Positions 1-7,952 of a stretch of DNA of 64,000 nt are shown one piece after another. Below the pieces are notes generated by a model. That model had not been told where the DNA came from, ran no database searches, and saw only the letters and a list, made by a program, of their open reading frames with translations. Location of the stretch: NCBI GenBank assembly GCA_035943635.1, contig DASZBX010000045.1, forward strand, positions 1 through 64,000, written 5' to 3'. Each line of letters begins with the position of its first letter. The stretch's first letter is position 1. The stretch comes from DASZBX01 sp035943635. Its GTDB lineage: Bacteria > Actinomycetota > Actinomycetes > Streptomycetales > Catenulisporaceae. The translations under genes and the position numbers were made by a program.

Positions 1-365
1 GGCCTGTCCGGTGTGGCAGGCTCCGGGCCGACTGGGGCGCCGAGGATCCCGGTTCGACACACCACAAAAAGTAACCCACATCCCAACGCAACAGGCCTAC
101 GGGCCAATGGATCCTTGGGGGTTCCCGGCCCGCCGGAGGCATAGCAGTAGACGCACGCTGGCATGGCGGCGCAACTCCCAACACCAGCCAACCAAGCCGC
201 GCCCCAAGATCCCAAGCTCCCCACCGGCGCCCGCACTCCAAGCGTCCAGACCGTGCCAAGCCCGAGCCCCAACCGCGCCCTACCTCCGACTCACGCGAGC
301 CCCGATCGCCCCACCCGCCCCCGGGACACGCCTGCATAGCGGCTCCGTCTTTTTCGTAAAGACTA
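1..365. other. Intergenic start of window, no gene supported
   Basis: I see no convincing coding region here. Open frames exist but they are proline/arginine-rich frames of the kind produced by high GC. From about 180 to 345 the plus strand is strikingly rich in C and poor in G, so its RNA would be largely unstructured. That is compatible with a Rho-loading site or an upstream leader. A GGTTCGAC string near position 50 resembles a tRNA T-loop, but the flanking stems do not pair. Confidence 0.5.
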
Positions 366-394
366 TTGACTGGATCTCCCCCAGCCTTTAACGT
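366..394 (+). promoter_or_regulatory. Sigma-70-type promoter of the ROK regulator
   Basis: TTGACT at 366-371 and TAACGT at 389-394 are separated by 17 bases, close to the actinobacterial housekeeping consensus. Transcription would begin near 401, immediately before the palindrome at 406-422. A protein bound there would block RNA polymerase. Confidence 0.55.
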
Positions 395-405
395 TCCGGC
401 ATCGG

Positions 406-422
406 TAAGGAAAGTTTCCTTA
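406..422. promoter_or_regulatory. Perfect 17-bp palindrome, likely ROK operator
   Basis: The sequence TAAGGAAAGTTTCCTTA is a perfect inverted repeat around a central G at 414. It lies just after the predicted start point of the ROK gene. AT-rich palindromes with a GGAAA/TTTCC core are typical of operators of actinobacterial ROK repressors. Autoregulation by the adjacent ROK protein is the simplest reading. I saw no second copy in front of the transport genes. Confidence 0.6.
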
Positions 423-473
423 TCTATCCCGGGAATTCCGGGTGCCAGCACCGGACCGAGGAGGATGTCGCGC

Positions 474-1739
474 ATGGTTCTCCATAACAACCCGGCCGAC
501 ACCCCCCTACTGCCAGGCACGCCAAGCCTGTTGCGCGCAATCAACGACCGGACGGCACTGCGACTGCTAGCCGAACACGGCCCCCTGTCCCGAACCCAGA
601 TAGGCGGCCTGGCCGGCCTGTCGAAGCCGACCGCCTCCCAGCTGATGGACCGCCTGCTCGCGGTCGGGCTGGTCGAGCAGGTCGCGGCCGAGCCCGGCGT
701 CGCCGCAGACCCGAGCGGACCCGGCCGCGTCGCGCGGCTCTACCGACTGCGGGCCGGGGCCGCGTACGTCGCAGGCCTCGACGTCACCCCGGCCCGGATC
801 ATCACGCGCGTATGCGACCTGTCCGGTGCGATTCTGCGTGAGTCCGTACTACCGACCCCCGGCCGTACCGCAGTCGGTGCCGTGGACCGGGTTCGGCAGG
901 CGTTGGACGAGGCCACCGCCGGGATCGGGCTTGAGCTGACCTCCCTGCACCACGTCGTGATCGGCCTCGGCGGGGCGGTCGATCCGCAGACCAACCGGCT
1001 CAACTTCGCCCGGCACCTGCCCGGCTGGCACGACTCCGGGTTGCTCGAACGGCTGCGCGGCGGGCTGGTTCCGGCTTCGCGGCTGGTCGGCGGGGCGCGG
1101 CATCCGGTCGTGGACCTGGAAAACGACGTCAACCTGGCCGCCGTGGCAGAACAGACCGGCGGCGCGGCGTCCGGCTGCGGCAACTTCGTGGTGCTGTGGA
1201 TCTCCGACGGCATCGGCGCGGCGATCGTCATCGACGGCAAGCTGCACCGCGGTGCGAGCGGCGGTGCGGGGGAGGTCGGGTACATGCCCGTGCCCGGCGC
1301 CCCGCTTGTACGCACCCTGAATCGTGGGGCGAACGGCGGGTTCCAGTCCATCGCCGGTGCGCCCGCGGTGCTGAAACTGGCCCGGGCGCACGGATTCACC
1401 GGTGCGGACGCGCCCGCCGCGGTCGCCCGGGCGGTGGAAGCGGGCCCGCTCGGCGCACGCCTGCTCTCCGAGCTCGCCGACCGGCTCGCGGTCGGGCTGG
1501 CGCCGATCGTCGCCGTGCTCGACCCGGAACTGATCGTGCTGACCGGCGCGATCCTGCGCGCGGGGGCCGATCCGTTGCGCGAATACGTCGCCGAGGCCTT
1601 ACACAGCATGGCGATCCCCAGACCCCGCTTGGTCCTGTCGGCGGTGCCCGACAATCCGGTGCTCGCCGGAGCGATCCAAGCGGCTTTGACGGCCACCCGG
1701 GAGACGGTCTTCTCCGCCACCTTCCCGTCCGCCGCCTAG
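474..1739 (+). CDS. ROK-family transcriptional regulator
   Basis: This protein of about 421 residues has an N-terminal winged helix (a helix-turn-helix around LSRTQIGGLAGLSKPTASQL) followed by a ROK (NagC/XylR) sugar-binding domain. Start 474 is preferred because GAGGAGG at 458-464 lies 9 bases upstream. An ATG at 465 would sit on the ribosome site. The usual ROK zinc cluster (C-x-C-G-x-x-G-C after a GH) is absent; the corresponding stretch reads GEVGYMPVPGAPL. It probably represses the sugar-uptake cluster that follows in the same orientation, with the sugar as inducer. The effector is inferred from context, and a CsnR-like chitosan-oligosaccharide role is one possibility. Confidence 0.85.
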   Translation: MVLHNNPADTPLLPGTPSLLRAINDRTALRLLAEHGPLSRTQIGGLAGLSKPTASQLMDRLLAVGLVEQVAAEPGVAADPSGPGRVARLYRLRAGAAYVAGLDVTPARIITRVCDLSGAILRESVLPTPGRTAVGAVDRVRQALDEATAGIGLELTSLHHVVIGLGGAVDPQTNRLNFARHLPGWHDSGLLERLRGGLVPASRLVGGARHPVVDLENDVNLAAVAEQTGGAASGCGNFVVLWISDGIGAAIVIDGKLHRGASGGAGEVGYMPVPGAPLVRTLNRGANGGFQSIAGAPAVLKLARAHGFTGADAPAAVARAVEAGPLGARLLSELADRLAVGLAPIVAVLDPELIVLTGAILRAGADPLREYVAEALHSMAIPRPRLVLSAVPDNPVLAGAIQAALTATRETVFSATFPSAA

Positions 1740-1946
1740 CACGACTGCACACCCCGTTGCACGACACGGCACTACAACACCAACCGCCCCGGCAACAGCT
1801 CACGCAACACGACACAGCACAGCACAGTGAGACCCGACGAAGCACCGGCCCACACAGCCAGCACAACACCCAGCACAACAGCACGAAACACAAGCAGTCC
1901 CGGCTCAACCGACGCTCACGCCACCTCAGACCAGAGGAGTCCTCTT
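1740..1946 (+). other. C/A-rich leader between ROK gene and transporter
   Basis: This 207-base gap is rich in C and A and nearly free of G for about 150 bases, with repeated CAC/ACA words, so the transcript should be unstructured. Its end holds the ribosome site AGAGGAG (1933-1939) inside a small palindrome, AGAGGA-G-TCCTCT (1933-1945). I see no clear promoter. Either transcription continues from the ROK gene or the tract is a Rho-sensitive control region. Confidence 0.4.
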
Positions 1947-3644
1947 GTGAAACCAGTCCGTCGATACATAGGCGTCACGGCCGCCATAGGCATGGCAGCG
2001 ACTATGACTGCCTGTAGCTCCACCCAGCACGTAGGGGGCACCACCGGGGCGAGCGGCGGAGCCACACCGGCCAGCGGCGCGATCAAGCCGGGCGGCACGG
2101 TCAGCATCTCGAACGAGCAGGGCCAGACCTGGTCCTGTGAGTTCAACCCGTTCAACACCAGCCAGCAGCTGGAATCCCTGGGCACGGTCTACGAACCGCT
2201 GGTCTACCAGGACATCCTGAACAACCAGCACGAGACCCCCATGCTGGCCAGCTCCTACTCCTGGAACGCAGCCAAGACCGCGATCACCTTCACCGTGCGC
2301 TCGGGCGTGCAGTGGAGCGACGGACAGCCGTTCACCGCCCAGGACGTGGCCTTCACGTTCAACCTGCTCAAGCAGGACCCCGCGCTCGACCTGTACTCGC
2401 TGTGGACCGCGGCCGGGCTGCAGAGCGCCACCGCCACCGGCGACACCGCCACGCTGACCTTCGCCGCCAACGCGCAGGCCTACTTCTACGACTTCGCCGA
2501 CCAGATCGGCATCGTCCCGCAGCACATCTGGGGCGACGCGGCGGTCGTCGGCAAGACCCCGGACACCTGGGGCGACCCGAAGCCCGTAGGCACCGGCCCG
2601 TACGAGATCGACCCGTGCACGCCGAGCAACATCCAGTACACGGCGAACCCGCACTACTGGCAGGCCGACGAGCCGCACATCCAGAAGGTCGAGTACCCGG
2701 CCTACCTGAGCAACGACCCGGCGAACAACGACCTGGCCTCGGGCAAGGACCAGTGGGGCAACCAGTTCGTCCCCAACATCCAGACCTTCTACCTGGGCAA
2801 GTCGCAGTACAACCACACCTGGTCGCCCCCGGTCACCAGCGTGGACCTGTTCCCGAACCTGGCCCAGGGCCCGACCACCACGCTCGCCGTGCGCCAGGCC
2901 ATCTCGCTCGCGCTCAACCGCCAGGAGATCTCGCAGATCGGTGAGGACGGCCAGGAACCCCCGGCCAACCAGACCGCGATCATCACCCCGACCTTCAGCC
3001 AGTACGAGGACACCGCCGCGCTGACCACCTCCGGCTACGCCAGCCAGAACGTGGCCAAGGCCACCCAGCTGATGGGCACGGCCGGCTACTCGACCGCGCA
3101 CCCGCTGTCCCTGTCCGTCATCACGATCACCGGCTACACCGACTGGGACGCCGACCTCGCCGTGATCAAGAGCGAGCTGGCCCCGATCGGGATCAACCTG
3201 ACCGTGGACGACCTGGCCGACAACACCTACACCACCCAGCTCAACAACGGCCAGTTCCAGCTCGCCTACTATGGCGAGACCGGCGGCCCGACCCCGTACA
3301 CGGAACTGCGCCAGGAACTGCTCTCGGAGAACACCGCGCCGATCGGGCAGGCCGCCTCGACCAACTTCGAGCGGTACAAGAACCCGGCCGTGGACGCGCT
3401 GCTGAGCGACTTCGCCACCGCCTCGCCGGACCAGCAGGTCGCCGACATCAGGAAGATCAGCGGCTACGTCCTGCAGGACGTCCCGCTGATCCCCGTGGTC
3501 GAGAGCGTGGACTGGTTCCAGTACGACAACCAGGACATCCAGGGCTGGCCCTCGCAGTCCGACCCCTACGCCCAGCCCGGTCCCGCGGTCGCGCCGGACA
3601 TCGAGCAGGTGCTGCTGCACCTCTACTCCAGCTCCGCGCAGTAG
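1947..3644 (+). CDS. Family 5 solute-binding lipoprotein (Opp/Dpp type)
   Basis: The 565-residue precursor begins at GTG 1947, seven bases after AGAGGAG. It has a basic N-terminus, a hydrophobic core and a lipobox M-T-A-C with the modified cysteine at residue 23. The rest matches bacterial extracellular solute-binding family 5 in length and in motifs such as VQWSDGQPFTAQDVAFTF. Family members bind peptides, nickel or oligosaccharides on the outer face of the membrane. Because a GH4 glycosidase and a sugar kinase lie downstream in the same array, a di- or oligosaccharide ligand is inferred. An ABC importer for peptides cannot be excluded from sequence alone. Confidence 0.87.
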   Translation: MKPVRRYIGVTAAIGMAATMTACSSTQHVGGTTGASGGATPASGAIKPGGTVSISNEQGQTWSCEFNPFNTSQQLESLGTVYEPLVYQDILNNQHETPMLASSYSWNAAKTAITFTVRSGVQWSDGQPFTAQDVAFTFNLLKQDPALDLYSLWTAAGLQSATATGDTATLTFAANAQAYFYDFADQIGIVPQHIWGDAAVVGKTPDTWGDPKPVGTGPYEIDPCTPSNIQYTANPHYWQADEPHIQKVEYPAYLSNDPANNDLASGKDQWGNQFVPNIQTFYLGKSQYNHTWSPPVTSVDLFPNLAQGPTTTLAVRQAISLALNRQEISQIGEDGQEPPANQTAIITPTFSQYEDTAALTTSGYASQNVAKATQLMGTAGYSTAHPLSLSVITITGYTDWDADLAVIKSELAPIGINLTVDDLADNTYTTQLNNGQFQLAYYGETGGPTPYTELRQELLSENTAPIGQAASTNFERYKNPAVDALLSDFATASPDQQVADIRKISGYVLQDVPLIPVVESVDWFQYDNQDIQGWPSQSDPYAQPGPAVAPDIEQVLLHLYSSSAQ

Positions 3645-3659
3645 GCGCACACTGATCCA

Positions 3660-3705
3660 CCCGGGGGCCGCCCGGCTCGCCCCGGCGGGCCGGGCGGCCC
3701 CCGGG
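3660..3705 (+). terminator. Strong hairpin between binding protein and permease
   Basis: A perfect 17-bp stem (3660-3676 with 3689-3705) encloses a 12-base loop. No U-run follows, so it may work as a partial terminator or as an RNA-stabilising 3' end. That would give more lipoprotein than permease, a common arrangement in ABC importers. Confidence 0.6.
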
Positions 3706-3725
3706 CCGAGAAGGGATCCAGCTTC

Positions 3726-4712
3726 GTGAGATTCATACTGCGCCGGGTGGGCATGTTCCTCTTCACCCTCTGGGCGGCGCTCACCCTCAACTTCTTCATC
3801 CCGCGCTTCATGCCCGGCAACCCGCTGCAGTCCCTGGAGGCCCGCAGCCGCGGCAAGATCTCCCCGGCCGCGCTGGCGCAGATGCTCAGCTCCTTCGGCT
3901 ACAAGCCGAACGCGAACTGGGTGGTCCAGTACTTCACCTATCTGCGCGACATGTTCACCGGGAACTGGGGCGTCTCCCTCACCGTCCAGCCCGGCAACTC
4001 GGTGCGCACCATGGTCGGCCAGTCCCTGCCGTGGACCCTGGGCCTGATCGGCCTCACCACGATCCTGGCCTTCCTCATCGGCACCGGCATCGGCATCGTG
4101 GCCGGCTGGCGCCGCGGCGGCGCGCTGGACTCCTGGCTGCCGTCGACGTTCGTGGTCACCACCGCGTTCCCGTTCTTCGTCGTCGGCATGCTGCTGATCA
4201 CGATCGTGTCCCGGCTGCCGGGCCACTGGCCGACCGACGACAACGACGACACCTCGATCGTGCCGGGCCTGTCCCCGGGCTTCATCGAGAGCGTGCTGCA
4301 ACACGCCGCGCTCCCGGCCCTGGCCCTGATGATCACCTCGATCGGCGGCTGGGTGCTGACCATGCGCAACAACATGATCACCACCCTGGCCGAGGACTAC
4401 ATCCGGATGGCCCGGGCCAAGGGCCTGAGCAACCGGAAGATCATGTACGGCTACGCGGCCCGCAACGCCATGCTGCCGAACCTCTCCGGCCTGGCCATGT
4501 CGCTCGGATTCGTCCTGTCCGGCGCGATCCTGGTCGAGTACGTCTTCAACTACCAGGGCGTCGGCTACATGCTGCTGAACGCCGTGGACAGCACCGACTA
4601 CCCGGTCATGCAGGTGCTCTTCATGCTCTACACCGTCGCGGTCCTGGTAGCGCTCCTGATATCGGACTTCGTGATGGTCTGGCTCGATCCGCGCGCGCGG
4701 GCGAAGGGATAG
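3726..4712 (+). CDS. ABC importer permease, OppB/DppB type
   Basis: This 328-residue integral membrane protein has an N-terminal segment (RFILRRVGMFLFTLWAALT) typical of OppB-like subunits, several further hydrophobic segments, and the EAA loop near the end (DYIRMARAKGLSNRKIMYGY), which contacts the ATPases. It starts at GTG 3726 after AAGGGATCC. It forms the transmembrane pore with the next gene, which begins 5 bases after its stop. Its partners are the family 5 lipoprotein upstream and two ATPases downstream. Confidence 0.9.
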   Translation: MRFILRRVGMFLFTLWAALTLNFFIPRFMPGNPLQSLEARSRGKISPAALAQMLSSFGYKPNANWVVQYFTYLRDMFTGNWGVSLTVQPGNSVRTMVGQSLPWTLGLIGLTTILAFLIGTGIGIVAGWRRGGALDSWLPSTFVVTTAFPFFVVGMLLITIVSRLPGHWPTDDNDDTSIVPGLSPGFIESVLQHAALPALALMITSIGGWVLTMRNNMITTLAEDYIRMARAKGLSNRKIMYGYAARNAMLPNLSGLAMSLGFVLSGAILVEYVFNYQGVGYMLLNAVDSTDYPVMQVLFMLYTVAVLVALLISDFVMVWLDPRARAKG

Positions 4713-4717
4713 CGGCG

Positions 4718-5659
4718 ATGAAACTCAAGTCCCTCCTGTCCAACCGCAAGGCCACCTTCGGCCTGCTCATCTTCGGACTCTTCCTCCTGGTCTCGGTGTT
4801 CCCCGGCCTTTTCACCACGGACCACAGCCCCGACACCCCGGCGGTCTACCTGCCCCGGCTCGGCCCGTCCACGGCGCACCTGCTGGGCACCACCTCGCTC
4901 GGCCAGGACATCTACAGCCAGCTGATCTACGGCACCCGCCAGTCGCTGGAGATCGCGGTGATCGCCGGCGCGTTCGCGACCGTGCTGTCCGTGCTGATCG
5001 GCGTCTCGGCCGCCTACCTCGGCGGCCTCGTCGACGACGTCCTGTCGCTGTTCACGAACGTCGTGCTGATCCTGCCGACCTTCCCGCTGATCATCATCCT
5101 GGCCCGGTACGCCGGCCAGTCCAACACCGTGATGATCACGGTCCTGGTGGCCACCGGCTGGTCCTACGGCGCGAACCAGCTGCGCGCCCAGGCCCTGTCC
5201 CTGCGCAACCGGGACTTCCTGGAATCGGCCCGGGTCCGCGGCGAGCGGCCCTCCTACATCATCCTGTTCGAGATGCTGCCGACCATGATCTCGCTGATCG
5301 TGGCGAACTTCCTCGGCGCCGCGCTCTACTCGGTCGGCGCCGCCGCCGGACTGCAGTTCCTCGGCTTGGGCGACCAGACCCACGACAGCTGGGGCCTGAT
5401 GCTCTACTGGGCCCAGAGCCAGGAGGCGCTGGCCACCGGCTCGGAGTGGTGGGCCCTGGCCCCCGGCCTGTGCATCGCCCTGCTCGGCGCGTCCTTCGCC
5501 CTGATGAACTACGCCTTCGACGAGATCGGCAACCCGGCCCTGCGTCCCGTGCGGCGCAAGGACCTGCGCCGCAACGCCATGTTCGGCAAGTCCGGAAAGA
5601 ACGGCCGCAACGGCAAGAACAAGGAAGGAGCCGACCGTGTCCTCGTCGATGCTTCTTGA
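4718..5659 (+). CDS. ABC importer permease, OppC/DppC type
   Basis: The 313-residue protein starts at ATG 4718 (MKLKSLLSNRKATFG). It has an N-terminal membrane anchor, an extracytoplasmic loop containing the HLLGTTSLGQDIYSQLIYG motif typical of OppC, and a core with an EAA loop (RDFLESARVRGERPSYIILF). It is the second pore subunit of the importer. Its last 23 bases overlap the first ATPase gene, which points to translational coupling. The C-terminal tail is short and lysine/glycine-rich. Confidence 0.9.
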   Translation: MKLKSLLSNRKATFGLLIFGLFLLVSVFPGLFTTDHSPDTPAVYLPRLGPSTAHLLGTTSLGQDIYSQLIYGTRQSLEIAVIAGAFATVLSVLIGVSAAYLGGLVDDVLSLFTNVVLILPTFPLIIILARYAGQSNTVMITVLVATGWSYGANQLRAQALSLRNRDFLESARVRGERPSYIILFEMLPTMISLIVANFLGAALYSVGAAAGLQFLGLGDQTHDSWGLMLYWAQSQEALATGSEWWALAPGLCIALLGASFALMNYAFDEIGNPALRPVRRKDLRRNAMFGKSGKNGRNGKNKEGADRVLVDAS

Positions 5660-6611
5660 CATCCGCGACCTGCGGGTCGTCTACGACACCCCGCGCGGCC
5701 CGGTCGAGGCCTGCTCCGGGGTCAACCTGACCGTGGACCGGGGCGAGTTCGTCGGCATCGTCGGCGAGTCCGGCTGCGGCAAGTCCACCTTCCTGTTCGG
5801 CATCGCCCAGCTGCTGAGCCCGCCGGCCCGGATCTCCGGCGGCAGCGTGCAGTTCAAGGGCCACAACCTGGTCGCGATGACCGAGAAGGAGCTCGGCGCG
5901 CTGCGCTGGAAGGACTACTCGGTCGTCATGCAGAGCGCGATGAACGCCCTGAACCCGGTCCGCACCATCGGCGACCAGTTCAAGGACGCGATCGACGCGC
6001 ACGAGAACTGGACCCGGGACCGGATCGCCCAGCGCTCGGCCGAGGTGATGGCCCTGGTCGGGATCGACGCCGTGCACCTGCGAAGCTACCCGCACCAGCT
6101 GTCCGGCGGGATGCGCCAGCGGGCCATGATCGCGATGGCGCTGCTGTTCACCCCGGACCTGATCGTGATGGACGAGCCGACCTCGGCCCTGGACGTGGTG
6201 GCCCAGCGTTCGCTGATGGTGCAGATCAAGGAACTGCAGCAGCAGCTCGGCTTCGCCGTCATCTTCGTCACCCACGACATGTCGCTGGTGAGCCACTTCT
6301 CCGACAAGCTGCTGGTGATGTACGCCGGCCAGGTGGTCGAGGCCGGCCCGACCCGCACGGTCTTCGACTCGCCCTCGCACCCGTACAGCCAGGGCCTGCT
6401 CGACGCGTTCCCGTCCATCCGCGGGCCCAAGGTGCCGCTGACCGGCATCCCCGGCAACCCGCCGGACCTGGGCGACCCGCCGCCCGGCTGCCGGTTCAAC
6501 CCGCGCTGCCCGGTGGTCCAGGAGCGCTGCCGGCACCAAATGCCCGAGCTCTACGAGGTCGGCACCGTCCTGTCCCGCTGCCTGCTGCACACCCCCGAGG
6601 TGACCGCGTGA
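5637..6611 (+). CDS. ABC importer ATPase, OppD/DppD type
   Basis: This 324-residue cytoplasmic ATPase starts at GTG 5637, six bases after AAGGAAGGAG and inside the end of the OppC-type gene. Walker A (GESGCGKST) is at residues 43-51, followed by the signature LSGGMRQR and Walker B LIVMDEPTSALD. The C-terminal oligopeptide/dipeptide domain has the cysteine pattern GCRFNPRCP...C, which may hold a metal cluster in some OppD proteins. It pairs with the following ATPase to drive import. Confidence 0.92.
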   Translation: MSSSMLLDIRDLRVVYDTPRGPVEACSGVNLTVDRGEFVGIVGESGCGKSTFLFGIAQLLSPPARISGGSVQFKGHNLVAMTEKELGALRWKDYSVVMQSAMNALNPVRTIGDQFKDAIDAHENWTRDRIAQRSAEVMALVGIDAVHLRSYPHQLSGGMRQRAMIAMALLFTPDLIVMDEPTSALDVVAQRSLMVQIKELQQQLGFAVIFVTHDMSLVSHFSDKLLVMYAGQVVEAGPTRTVFDSPSHPYSQGLLDAFPSIRGPKVPLTGIPGNPPDLGDPPPGCRFNPRCPVVQERCRHQMPELYEVGTVLSRCLLHTPEVTA

Positions 6612-7828
6612 CCGCACTCGAGACCACGGAGGCCGGCGGCCCCGCCGAGCCCCTGCTCCAGACGGTCGACCTGACCCGGCACTTCCGGGTCGGCGGCGGC
6701 CTGTTCTCCGGCCGTTCGCTGCACGCGGTGGACGACCTGAACATCTCGATCAACGAGCGCGAGATCGTGGCGCTGGTCGGCGAGAGCGGCAGCGGCAAGA
6801 GCACCATCGCCCGCCTGCTGGCCCAGGTCTACAAGCCGACCAGCGGCGAGATCCGCTACCGGGGCCGCCCGCTGTCCACCCTGCGCGGCCGCAAGGCCCA
6901 GCTGGCCTACCGCAGCGACGTGCCGATGGTGTTCCAGGACCCGTTCGCCTCGCTCAACCCGGTCTACAAGGTCTCGCACGGCATCATCCGCGGCTTGAAA
7001 CTGCACCGCCCCGACCTCGCCGGCGCCGCCGAACGCCAGGCCGAGGCGATCCGGGTGGTCGAGGCGGTCGGGCTGAACCCGGCCGCCGAGATCCTGGAAC
7101 GGTACCCGTACGAGCTCAGCGGCGGCCAGCGCCAGCGGATCGGCTTCGCCCAGGCCCTGGCCTACCGGCCCAAGCTGATCCTGGCCGACGAACCGGTGTC
7201 GATGCTGGACGTGTCGATCCGGATCGGCCTGCTCAACGTGATGGCCTCGCTGCGCGAGAACGAAGGCGTGTCGTTCCTCTACATCACCCACGACATCGCC
7301 AGCGCCCGGTACGTCTCGGACCGGATCATGGTGATGTACGGCGGCCACGTGGTCGAGTCCGGCCCGACCGAGTCCGTGCTGGCCAACCCGCTGCACCCGT
7401 ACACCCAGCTGCTGCTGGCCGCCGTGCCCGACCCCCGGGCCCCGCTGGCCGTGACCACGGAGTCGGCCAAGGCCGAACCGCCCGCGGTGATCGACCCGCA
7501 GCCCGGCTGCCGGTTCCGGGCCCGCTGCCCGATCGCGATCGAGCTGTGCCACCAGGTCACGCCGAAACTCGAACCGGTCCTGCCCGAGACCCCCCGGCAC
7601 GCGACCGCCTGCCATGTGGCCGCGGCCAACGGCGGCGCGCTGCCGGCGCTGCCCGTGGTCGAGGTCTTCCCCGCGATCCCGGTCGGACCGGGCATCGTCG
7701 ACGAGGCGGCCGCCGCCGCGCCCGCCGCGCCCGCCGGGTCCGCCGAGCTCGCCGGTCCGGTCGGATCCGCCCTGCCCGAGTTCCCGCCCGCCCCGCCCCC
7801 GCCGCCCGCCGCGGCCGAGCCGGCCTGA
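6608..7828 (+). CDS. ABC importer ATPase, OppF/DppF type
   Basis: The 406-residue ATPase starts at GTG 6608; the start overlaps the stop of the previous gene in a GTGA junction. Walker A (GESGSGKST), signature LSGGQRQR, Walker B LILADEPVSMLD and a C-terminal GCRFRARCP cysteine motif are all present. The last 60 or so residues form an alanine/proline-rich tail that the family does not need and that is probably disordered. It completes the importer as the second ATPase. A 124-base gap separates it from the GH4 gene. Confidence 0.92.
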   Translation: MTALETTEAGGPAEPLLQTVDLTRHFRVGGGLFSGRSLHAVDDLNISINEREIVALVGESGSGKSTIARLLAQVYKPTSGEIRYRGRPLSTLRGRKAQLAYRSDVPMVFQDPFASLNPVYKVSHGIIRGLKLHRPDLAGAAERQAEAIRVVEAVGLNPAAEILERYPYELSGGQRQRIGFAQALAYRPKLILADEPVSMLDVSIRIGLLNVMASLRENEGVSFLYITHDIASARYVSDRIMVMYGGHVVESGPTESVLANPLHPYTQLLLAAVPDPRAPLAVTTESAKAEPPAVIDPQPGCRFRARCPIAIELCHQVTPKLEPVLPETPRHATACHVAAANGGALPALPVVEVFPAIPVGPGIVDEAAAAAPAAPAGSAELAGPVGSALPEFPPAPPPPPAAAEPA

Positions 7829-7952
7829 CCGCCCCAGTCGACCGGAATCCGATGAGGACGCCCCGACCGCCGGTCCGCGCACCGGCCGCCGCCCTCCCCA
7901 CCGCCCACAAGGCCACCGACGAAGACGTCACCCTGACAGGAGTCAAGGACAC

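Noticed and set aside
1..75. Possible tRNA 3' half (GGTTCGAC string)
   Set aside because: The bases around the string do not form a T-stem, and no anticodon arm or acceptor stem can be built.
3660..3705. Possible MITE between the binding-protein and permease genes
   Set aside because: The inverted repeat has only a 12-base loop and no flanking target duplication, so a plain RNA hairpin is more likely.
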